A stretch of DNA of 64,000 bases. It comes from Przewalskia tangutica (lineage: Eukaryota > Streptophyta > Magnoliopsida > Solanales > Solanaceae). The notes under the pieces are model-generated. The model was not told the origin of the DNA. It saw nothing but the letters and a program-made list of their open reading frames with translations, and did not search any database. Position 1 is the stretch's first letter, and each line of letters starts with the position of its first letter. Where the stretch lies: assembly GCA_029844215.1 (NCBI GenBank), contig CM056734.1, positions 17,742,501 to 17,806,500 of the forward strand, given 5' to 3'. Shown piece after piece: positions 12,901 to 22,386 of the stretch. The translations under genes were made by a program, and so were the position numbers.

Positions 12901-13908
12901 GATTTCTTGACGAGATTTGGGTAGATTCGGTTGATAATTGGGAGCTGGTTTATGGTAAGAAATCGTTGGCTAGGTTAGTATGGGTAAGGAAGGTGAGGGA
13001 AAGGTCGCCGGATTCTCAAGCGAGAATCACGGCGACGAAGGCGGCAACTGCAATTTAGGGTTGCTGGGTTATGTTTTTTGTGGGAGAGACGATCAAGTGT
13101 TGTCGACGAAGTGAAAGGGAAAGAATGCTGAGGGCTGTTGGGCTGCATGAATGTTAAGGGGTAAGGGCGTGGGCCGGGTATTGGGCTACGCGGGTGCGGG
13201 TTTGGGCTGGGCAAAATTAAAAGGTGGGCTGAGTATTAATTAGGTATTGGGTATTAATTTTAGGTAGGTATTTAATTTTAGGAGTTAGTTAGTTTAATGT
13301 GCTATTTAATTAATAGTTTTAGGCTTTTAATTAGTGACAAAGTAATTAATTAATTGTGATTAAATTATCTAATTATTATAAAATAAATGCGGGTGTGTTA
13401 TTTAATTAATGCTTAATGCTCTAGAATGCGGCGCTATTAAAATCTTATTATTGCATTATTGCGAAGTTAAATTAAAATTGAATTGAGTTTAGATTAAATT
13501 ATTTAAATGCTAAATGCGAGTATGATATTTAAGAATCGTTTAAAGCTTTATAAATGCGGTGCTATTAAATGCATATATCAGATTAAAATTGATTTTAAAT
13601 TACAACTGATTACTGATAAATGCGGCTATGCTACCTGACACGACGTTATCGCTAAATTATTTATTTTATGCATTTATTAATTATTTAAGAATTACGACAA
13701 AGCTTAAAGTTAATTAATGCGGGCGCGAGACTCTAAGTGCTTAAAACTCTACGTAAGACGCGATGCCATTATTAAAATATTTATTTATGCCTGTATTTAT
13801 GTTTTATTGTTGCATTTTATTATAAAAAATCATAAAAAATTATTTTACAAAATTAGTCTAATTTTATAGTTAATGGCTGGACGGGAGGGTCAAAATTGGG
13901 TGTCAACA
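9942..13908 (-). repeat. 5' LTR of LARD-like element
   Basis: 3967 bp partner of 2978-6891. Long blocks are virtually identical (for example 5281-6100 against 12278-13100), whereas other segments differ by clustered 1-3 base changes at CAG/CTG sites. Near 13120-13210 the copies diverge more strongly. Confidence 0.9.
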
Positions 13909-13913
13909 TTCAG

Positions 13914-14849
13914 TAGCTGATCAGATCTCCAGGGCTTCTGGTTCACAGGTATACATGGGTTCTAGCCAGTCGGGTTCATGTTTCCCTCAGTGTGCACGAT
14001 GCGTGGCGTCATCCCGAGTGTCGCTTTTTATCGTGCTTGTTTCACTGCGCCGCCGTACATGTGACGAGACCATCCTAGGAAGAGATACAAGTAGAATGAC
14101 GCAGCGACCGGTCGATGGCGGATTATGATTAGAGCGACGGCGGAAATGAAGCGGTTGATACAGTATATTCTTACCCTCTGTAGACGGTATGCGTTGTTGA
14201 TATGATGATGCTATGTATTATGTTAGATAGCGTTTTGGTAAATGATGATTTAGAGGCACAGTTAGTAAGGGAAGTTGGGTAAAAGATTTTGTTTACGATT
14301 GACCTTTGTCGGAGAGCATAGTATACGAGGGGTATAATTGTGTGATAAGTCCCTGAGTGGTGTGAATTAAGAGGGTAGTTGAGCTAAGAAGACCACTAGG
14401 TTTTTCGTGACTTGATTAGTGAGATTGTTCCGGATCGGGGGAAACAAGAGTTTGGCGCGGTTATGGGTCGGGTTGAGGACCATTCGCGGGTCAACCCGTA
14501 GCCCGGAATGTGGTGGGGTCAGTTCGAGGTGGTCCCGCTAGGTGGTAGGGTCACGAGGGCTTTAGGCCCAGGTTTAGGTAACCATCGTACGGGTTCGTGG
14601 ATGCGTTCGACCTGAGTCGGATTGTGAAGGCCAGGAATGGCCTTAGAGTATATTGAAGCTAGTAGGAGCTGTTGTGAGATTAGAAATGACTCCTCGTTGG
14701 CTTGGATTTGAGTTTTGCGCACCCGTTATATTCTGGCCATTAGTGGCATAATTGGTTTCGTAAGTATAGCAGTGGAGACTATATCGGCGCTTGTATGTTT
14801 GGAGACTTAGAAGGAACATTCGGGACGAATGTTTCTAAGGGGGGAAGAA
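13914..14849 (+). pseudogene. Gypsy gag 3' end (decayed zinc knuckle) and shortened internal region
   Basis: Continues the gag cut at 2977 after the second TTCAG. Around 13975-14090 the pieces PQCARC and, in another frame, ACFTA followed by RDHP recall the CCHC knuckles of gypsy Gag (C..C....H....C), but frames shift and Cys/His positions are incomplete. From about 14100 to 14849 no pol similarity is visible in any frame; an autonomous element would have several kilobases of pol here. The tail ends with the purine-rich stretch ctaaggggggaagaa directly before the LTR. Confidence 0.65.
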
Positions 14850-17800
14850 TGTTATACCCCGTAGTTCCAGGGTATGTATGCGATGCGTGCACGGGATACG
14901 TAAAATTGGAAAGGAAGAAAGATGTGATTTTTCAACGGAAAAGTTTCCGGTTTTTGTAAAGGAAAAATGTTCGTTGATGGGAATTGGATTCCCAGATTTG
15001 GTATTTGGGCTTCTTGAATTATATTAGAATTTTGAGATTTTATTTTCGGAAATGGTCACGTGGGGCCCACGGGAGAAATTTACGGTTTTGTGGGGCCCGC
15101 TTTGTTTTTGAGATTTTGGCCATTATGGATATTTTCGGAAGATGAAATATTTTGGACGAATAGGAGGGTGACATGTGTCACCCCCCTAGGTGGCTCTTGG
15201 CCGAAATATGCTAGACAAGTGGAAAGACAAGTGGCCTTGTCTTGCAAGATATTTTAGTTTGGACAAGTGGCTTGTGGGACCCACACACACTTGTCCCCAA
15301 TCTCAACCACACACTTGCCTTCATCCTAGCCCTTGGTTGTCCTATATATGCACCCTTAGTTGATGAAAACTTCCACACTTAACCATTTCAAGACTTGAAC
15401 AAATACTCTCTCCCTTGCCTTGTGGTTTCGACCATGGTGTCATTCCTTGACCTAAATTTGTCCAACAATTCTTAAACTCTCAAGTGTTCTTCCCTAAGGT
15501 GTTAGGAAGATTGTGTACCTAGAGTTGGAAAAGATTTCACACCCCTAGCCTCTTTTTCATGCCTTGGCCGAAAGTTGCTAGTTGAAAACCCTAAGTGTTC
15601 TTCACTTTTTGGAGTTGAATATTGAAGAGAAGTTGGTTAGGAGCTTCTATGGGTTGCTTGTAGCGGATTGGAACGTAAATATTTGGAGCTAAGACTTGCT
15701 TGGAGCGACTTTAAGAACTTGGATATTCTTGGGCTATTTGAGGTAGTGAAACTTAAACCTCTTTGTGAATTGGTTATTATACATATATTATAAGTATATT
15801 ATGGATTATATAATATATGGAGTAAAGTTTGGAGGATTTGGATCTTGTTAAGTTACTAACATGGAAATTGGCAAGAAAGCCACAAAATGGTAAAAACGTA
15901 TCTTACTTGCTAAGAAGCTAATAACAAAGTAACTATAACTTATATTAAGAATGGAAATATAAGTTGGATGACTAATGAGTAATTTGGATAAGTAAAATGG
16001 ACAAAGTTGGCCAAGGACCCCAACTTAAGGACTGTATTTACTTTGGACTGTATTTACATTTCTGTTAAGGGGAAGATTGTTCAATCGCGTTCCGTTTAGG
16101 CGTGTGATTCCCTTTTTAATTATTGTATTGTTGTTATGAAGGCGTGATAGTAAACCGCGTTACCGGTTGGGCGCGTAATCCCCTTCTTTTACTTATTGTT
16201 ATTATGAAGGCGTGATAGTAAACCGCGTTACCATTTGGGCGTGTAATCCCCTTCTTTATGTTGTTTAATTATTACGCCTTATATATGGCATATAATTACG
16301 GTTATTCGGGCCTTGGAGAAAGATGGAAAAATGAGTCAAAACGGGAAGTCGCCAATTTTCCGTAGAATTAGAGGGCTTTTTATTGGTATAAGTCTTCAAT
16401 GGTAAGAAAGGTTTGATAAGTACTATGACCATTTTAGGAGGAGTACTACGTGTGGCGTGATCTACTTGGCTTAAGGAGTAGCCGACGTCAAGTACTTGGA
16501 GCGTTTTGCTATTTGTCGATAATCGTCGCGAGGTATGTGAACCTCTTCCTATCTTTTCTAGCATGATTGTTGTGAACTATGTAGTACGGTAGACGTACGT
16601 GTGCTAAATGAGTTTTGGTTGGTTTAAAACATAAGGTGTTATAATATCTTTATGGGAAGTTAGTTATAACGACTTTATGTAGGTAAAAGAATGGTTTATT
16701 GATTTTAGAAGTTAAGAGACTTGATCTTAAAAGATAAGAGACTTAACTTATAAATGACGTTTTCTGAAATGTTAAGGACTATGAATTTTGTTAAAAAGTT
16801 GTGAAACCTCATTCGTGAGTAATGAGTACTTGGCTTTTAGGGAATAATGTTTTACTGATTTCGGAAATGAGAATAAGTATCGAACAAACCATTGCAGCGT
16901 TAATAAAGGAAATGTATTGACTAATTAATTATATTACAACCAGTAGAAACCTCCATCTGCATAGAAGCTAAGATAAGACAAAATTGTATTACATTTCCTA
17001 GATCATGGCTGCTTTAATAAGATGGTTATAAACAAGAACAAGCTACTCACACATAAGACATATGTTACTCAATTGTTTTAAAAGGAGATTACGTTAAGTG
17101 ATCAAGACTATGATCTATGGAATCTTTCGAAAATAAGAGACTTGAGCATTTGAAATTAGGCAAACTTGAACTTTTGGAAAAGAATGTTGTTACTTGATTT
17201 TAATAAGGAAAGTGTTTTGGTTTACTTATAAATGTTAGTCACTCTATGTTAATACTACGGGTATCGGGTGACCTTTGTAAAAGAAATGGATCTTTTAAAA
17301 GAATTTAACGTATGTAGTACTTTGGGGTTAAAACCCGGACTTTGACATAAAATGAAAGTACCTTGAGTTGTGTGTAACTTGCCTATGTTTGCGTGTGATA
17401 GCCTTGTTGTGCAAGTACTGTATTTCTATACCGCCGCGTCTCTCGATGGAGGGCCGGCTGATTGGTTGTGAACGATTCCTATCGAGTCCCATGAGATGGG
17501 CCGAGACATGTATTCCATACGATTCCTATCGAGTCCCATGAGATGGGCCGAGACATGTATTCCATACGATTCCTATCGAGTCACGTGAGATGGGCCGAGA
17601 CATGTATTCCATACGATTCCTATCGAGTCCCGTGAGATGGGCCGAGACATGTATTCCATACGATTCCTATCGAGTCCCGTGAGATGGGCCGAGACATGTA
17701 TTCCATACGATTCCTATCGAGTCCCATGAGATGGGCCGAGACATGTATTCCACACGATTCCACCTCGAGTCCCATGGGATGGGCCGAGACATGTTATACG

Positions 17801-18410
17801 TATCATACGATTTATACCTAGATCTGCCGGTGAGAAGGAGTTCCACGGCGTGAGGATGACTTCAAGGGTGTGAGTCCCTGACTTGACATGACTACTTTTA
17901 TGTTGTAAACTGTAGTTTGGCTATCATACATGTCTTCTGTTTTATATAGACTGTCATAATTTCATTTACATTATTTCAGTTTCACATACTGCAACTGTTA
18001 GATCGACCTCCTTCGGCCGTTAAATGCCACGGTGAGGTACATCGGTTGTGGATCCTCGCCATAGGATCACATTCAGATTAGGAAGCCCCATTTCTCGGAG
18101 GCTTATCTTGTGGTATGTTACCACGAGTCAGAGGTTCTTGTACATTCAGGGGTATGGCGGGGCCCTGTCCCGTCATAGTTGTTGTCACTTTCTTAGAGGT
18201 TTGTAGTACTGTTGTGGGCAGGGTTGTAAAGGATGTAACTGTTCAGATTCTGTATATATGCAAGAAGGCAACTTTTTTGGTTGACCTGTTTTTTTATCAT
18301 ATCTCTTGTTTCATGTTCATGTTTTTATTTCCGCTGATTTTCTCTGATGTTGTATCACTAGGGTGCCTGGGGTAAGGCACCAGTCATGGGCTCCGGTTCG
18401 GATCGTGACA
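14850..18410 (+). repeat. 3' LTR of gypsy element (complete, 3561 bp)
   Basis: Starts TGTTATACCCCGTAG after the purine tract and ends TGACA. The part from 16513 onward matches the window start. It contains the 47-bp array (17472-17800). The bases after 18410 (GGCAT) begin the interrupted copia coding sequence. Confidence 0.9.
17472..17800. repeat. 47-bp tandem array in the right gypsy LTR
   Basis: Seven units, same period and boundaries as 954-1282. Unit 3 carries tcacgtgag and units 4 and 5 carry cccgtgag, so single units differ between the LTRs while unit number is conserved. Confidence 0.9.
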
Positions 18411-21096
18411 GGCATTCTCGGTAGTGGGCCTCATATCGACTCCAATGGATATTGAGGTCGCAATGCATACGCTTGTATTAAGTTCTCCAGACCCAAATTG
18501 ATACGCGGACACCGGCGCCACTTCTCACATGACGTCAGACCAAGATACTCTCTCGTCTTATTTCAATTTGAGCAACAACCATGGTATAATTGTTGGTAAT
18601 GACAATTCCATTCCAAATTTTGGTTACCGTCATAAAACATTGTCTCCCCCACATACACCTATTGTCTTGAAAAATGCCCTTCATGCCCCTAACTTAATTA
18701 AGAAAATTGTGTTTGTCCGTAAATTCACCGTTAATAATTGGGTTTTCATTAATTTTTATCCTTTTGATTTTTTTGTGAAGGATTTCAAGACAGTGATTCC
18801 TCTTATGAGATGTGATGGTATGGTAGATATTTATCCTATCACACCCATATCCGATCTCTCGAGTCAAGCATTGCCATCTACTTTTGCAGCTCTAGCTCAT
18901 TCCTTATGACATGCATGTTTGGGTCACCCTGGGTCATCTATTTTTTCTTCCTTGCATAAAAGTAATTTTATTTCTTATAAGGGTACGAGTAGTACTCCAA
19001 TTTGTCAATCATATCCTTTGGAAAAATATGTTAGATTACCATTTGTAGCCTCTACTTCTCGTACTTTAATGTCATTTGATATTATTCATAGCGATTTATG
19101 GACATTTCCCGTTTTAAGTTCTGAGGGTCATCGTTATTATGTTCTATTTTTGGATGATTATTCTAAATTTTTAAGGACTTTTCCGTTAGAGAAAAATCTC
19201 AAATTTCCACCTTTTTAAAATTTAGAGCATTCATCCGAACTCAATTCGAACGCGAAATAAAGAACATTCAATGTGATAATGGCAAGGAATATAATAATGG
19301 GATGTTTCGAGAATTTTGTGCAACTAATTGTATTATTTTTTATTTTTCTTGTCCTCATACGTCTTCATAAAATAGAAAAGCCGAACGAAAAATTCATACC
19401 ATTAATAATATTGTCCAAACTTTATTGGTCCATGCTTCAGTACCCCCTTCTTTTTGGCATCATACTCTACAAATGACTACTTATCTTCCTAACATACTTC
19501 CTACCGAAGGTTTGACATATTCCTCCCCTTTTCAAATCTTATATAATAAGACTCATTCGTATTCACATCTTAGGATTTTTGGGTGCTTATGTTATCCGCT
19601 CTTTTCGTCAACTACGATTAACAAACTTCAAACCCTTCTACTCCTTGTGTTTTTTGGGTTATCCCTCTAATCATCGTGGTTACAAGTGTTTTGATTTATC
19701 GTTTAACAAAATTATCATTAGTCGCCATGTTATTTTTTATGAAACCCAATTTCTATTAGCTAAGGTAAATAGTTTCGGGCCTAGTTCGTATAATTTGTTA
19801 GATGACGATGTCTCCCCATATATTATCCACCATTTATCGGACATGTCCCGCATACAAATTCCGCCAGCGGGCCTACTGCCCGCTGGTAACCTAGTACCGT
19901 CGCCAGCTCTCATCATGAGTCCAACAACTGGGCCACCTGTCTAGCCCGATTACGCCCGATTTCTATTTTCGTCGGTCTCGGTTCCGTATTGGGCTAAGAG
20001 CCCACTGCATCTCGGGTCATCATCACTTGTCTTGATATTTCCTAAAATCCACTAAATTCTCCCCCGAGTCACAGACCAGTGACTTGTAGTCAATGAGGTA
20101 TTTTTAAATCGAAAAGACATTTTAATTTACATTCTAATTCTCTTAAATCCATTCTACCACGTAACCCCGTGTCCGCATTAAATAACCCGAATTGGAAATT
20201 AGTCACGATCGACGAATATGATGCTCTTATTGCTAATAAGATGTGGGAGTTGGTACCCCACCCTTCTGGTGTTAATATTATTCGATATATGTGGATTTTT
20301 ACTCATAAGGATATTTCTGACGGTTATTTTGCGAGGCATAAGACTCGTCTTGTTGGTTGGTAAGACTTAGCATGTTGGCGTGGATTGTGGTGAGATATTT
20401 AGTCTGGTGGTCAAGCCAACTACCATTCATATTGTTCTCAGTCTGGCTCTTTTGAAAGTTTTGCCCATCTATCAGTTAGATGAGAAGAATGTTTTCTTAC
20501 ATGGTGACTTAAGAAGACCGTTTACATGCATCAACCCTTGGGTTTTCGAGATCTCAAATATCCTCATCATGTTTGTTTGTTGAGAAATCCTTGTATGGGC
20601 TTAAGTAAGCCCCCACAGACTATAAGAGGTTTGCAAATGATGTTCCCTCTATTGGGTTCTCACACAGCAAATATGATAATTCATTATTCATATATCGTCG
20701 TGGTGCTTCTATGTCTTACATACTATTATATGTAGATGATATTAGTTTGACTGCCTCTTCTGATGCTTTGCGAAAGTCTATCATTACAATGCTCAGTTCT
20801 GAGTTTGCTATGAAAGACTTAGGGTCCTTGAGTTACTTTTTGGAATTGCTGTCACTCGTCATGCAAGTGAGTTGTTCTTATCCCAGCGAAAGTATGCAGC
20901 TGAGATCATTGAGCGAGCTGATATGTCCTCATGCAAGTCCACTTTCACTCCAGTTGATACTAAATCCAAGCTGGATGCTGCGGCTAGCTCACCTTATGAG
21001 GATTCGACCCGCTATCGCAGACTTGCAGGTGTTCTTCAATATCTTACTTTCACGAGATCAAATATTACATATACCGTACAACAAGTTTGTTCATAG
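18411..21096 (+). pseudogene. Ty1/copia Pol remnant (protease to RNase H region), decayed
   Basis: Order fits copia. Around 18470-18550 there is a protease-like DTGATSHMTS motif, then a GAG-pre-integrase part (18600-18850). Next is an integrase part with FDIIHSDLWTFP and YYVLFLDDYSKF (19075-19200), and the integrase C-terminal region with GYPSNHRGYKCFDLS (about 19650-19720). Reverse transcriptase pieces follow (MWELVPHPSGVNIIR at 20240, QLDEKNVFLHGDL at 20475, ILLYVDDISLTASSD at 20720), with a last piece near LAGVLQYLTFTRS at 21030. Frame changes and stops occur throughout. The left part is cut by the gypsy insertion ending at 18410 and the right part ends abruptly after QQVCS; no 3' LTR is recognised. 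The catalytic YVDD is retained. Confidence 0.9.
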
Positions 21097-21109
21097 ATGA
21101 TTGAGTAGT

Positions 21110-21340
21110 ATTTTTTTAACGAATGAATCAACTTTCTATGATACCCTGTCAGTATATGATATATATACCATGTGGGTATCAGAAAGAATTGAGTTGTGTT
21201 TTTCTTGAAGGAATGAATGAGTCATCTATGATACTCTGTCAGTATAATATATATCAGATTCGTATCATAGAGGACTAAGTTTTTTAAAGAAATGAATCGA
21301 CAGTCCTGTGTGATACAATATAGGTGTCATAGTATAGTGC
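21110..21340. repeat. Imperfect direct repeats with gaatgaat / tatgatac motifs
   Basis: Three related segments, roughly 80-90 bp apart, each with (g)aatgaatc/g, a c/tatgatac..tgtcagtat core and a following AT stretch (starting near 21121, 21213 and 21290). It may be the remains of a small inverted-repeat element or eroded LTR; no coding content. Confidence 0.5.
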
Positions 21341-21349
21341 AACATTATA

Positions 21350-21950
21350 CTTAAACTGTTATTGATTTGATAGACTATTTTTTTGCGATATAAAAAAATA
21401 AAATATATAGAGAAGATAATAGTAAGTTATCCATTTTATTAAAAATGATAAATAAGCCAAAAAGTTTATAGAATTAGATTATGAAAAAATAAGAAAAAAT
21501 AATAATTTGGAAAAAATAAAATTAAAAAAGGAGAAAAAATAAATGAAAGTCGCCTGAAATTAAAAAAAAATAGAAAAGGGTGAATGAAATTAGATTATGG
21601 AGATAAAAATAAAAAAAGAAACAAATAATAAAGAAATAAAAAAAGAAAATAAAAAACTAGAAAGAAAGAATTTAGAATTAAATATAGAATCAGATTATGG
21701 TTGTAAAAATAAAATATAGTATTAAAATAAATGAACAAAAAAGGAGAAAAATGAGACAATTAAATATAAAAGAAGAAATAAAGAATTAAAAAAAGAAAGA
21801 AAATAAAGGAGCTAGAATTAAATATGGAATTAGATTATGGTGAAAAAGGAAAATAAAAATGAAAGAAAAAAGAAGAAAAAGGAAAAAAAAATAGGAGAAA
21901 AGAAGTAGAGAAAGAAAAAAGAAAAAAAAGACAATTACCTACAAAACTAC
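21350..21950. repeat. A-rich, purine-biased low-complexity tract
   Basis: About 600 bp dominated by A and G on the plus strand (runs such as aaaaaagaaa), with recurring phrases like attagattatgg near 21472, 21590 and 21830. The recurrence suggests decayed tandem copies of about 100-240 bp. No coding or RNA features are seen. The remaining stretch to 22180 is ordinary AT-rich sequence. Confidence 0.7.
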
Positions 21951-22180
21951 GGGGGTAGTGAGGGTAAATAATGTTGGGAGTATGAAAAGTAAGTATTTTC
22001 ATTTATATAACTTACAGTTTTAATTAATTGCTTTTCCAAAAAGAAAAATAAGTCTGCTATAATTGGTAAACTACAGTTTTAAATAATTGTTCCAACTATA
22101 ACGTACACCAATATGCACTTAGTCCACCCAAGGTGGGATCGTTCATATATTATGGTGGCTTCAGAATCTTCAATTGAATG

Positions 22181-22386
22181 TGGAAGATAATATTAATTTT
22201 GTTTGGGGAGTTTTTTATTAATATCAAGGTATATATAGAGTATAATATTCATCCCTTATATAATAGGAATCCTAAATCTATACAAAAGAGGAATCATAGT
22301 CTTACCATAATTATATTTACACAATATATGAAAATATTTTAATTATGGGTAGGGAATATATTCTTTCCTATATTTACATGTTTACA
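22181..22386 (-). repeat. 3' LTR of the copia element at 22181-25538
   Basis: AT-rich, about 206 bp. It matches 25339-25538 through blocks such as taattatgggtagggaatat. The very end differs by two bases from the other copy, so the boundary is uncertain by 2 bp. Confidence 0.8.

Larger units (their letters stand above)
2978..13908 (-). mobile_element. Non-coding LTR retrotransposon (LARD-like, Ogre/TAT-type termini), complete
   Basis: A 10.9 kb element flanked by perfect 5-bp target duplications TTCAG (2973-2977 and 13909-13913). Its LTRs are 2978-6891 and 9942-13908. Read on the minus strand the LTR starts TGTTGACACC and ends GGCGCGACA. A PBS-like site lies next to the right-hand LTR and a polypurine tract next to the left-hand LTR, so the element runs on the minus strand. 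The 3.05 kb internal region (6892-9941) has no gag or pol similarity. Very long LTRs plus a non-coding interior fit the LARD concept, and the LTR start and PBS resemble Ogre/TAT-clade Ty3/gypsy elements (inference). Mobilisation would need proteins from an autonomous relative. Confidence 0.85.
1..18410 (+). mobile_element. Ty3/gypsy LTR retrotransposon, gag only, pol lost (TR-GAG-like), 5' end outside window
   Basis: Two matching long terminal repeats bracket this element: 1-1878 (start missing) and 14850-18410. Window base 1 aligns with 16513, so about 1.66 kb of the left LTR lies upstream. A primer-binding-like site follows the left LTR and a purine tract (aaggggggaagaa) precedes the right LTR. 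Between them are gag remains only: no protease, reverse transcriptase, RNase H or integrase is seen. The gag style (MPPR start, retrotrans_gag core) and the PPT context resemble Tekay/Del-type chromoviruses, but the lineage call is an inference. A second LTR element (2978-13908) interrupts gag. The right end is followed by GGCAT inside a copia coding region, so this element jumped into a copia element; the matching left TSD is outside the window. Confidence 0.85.
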
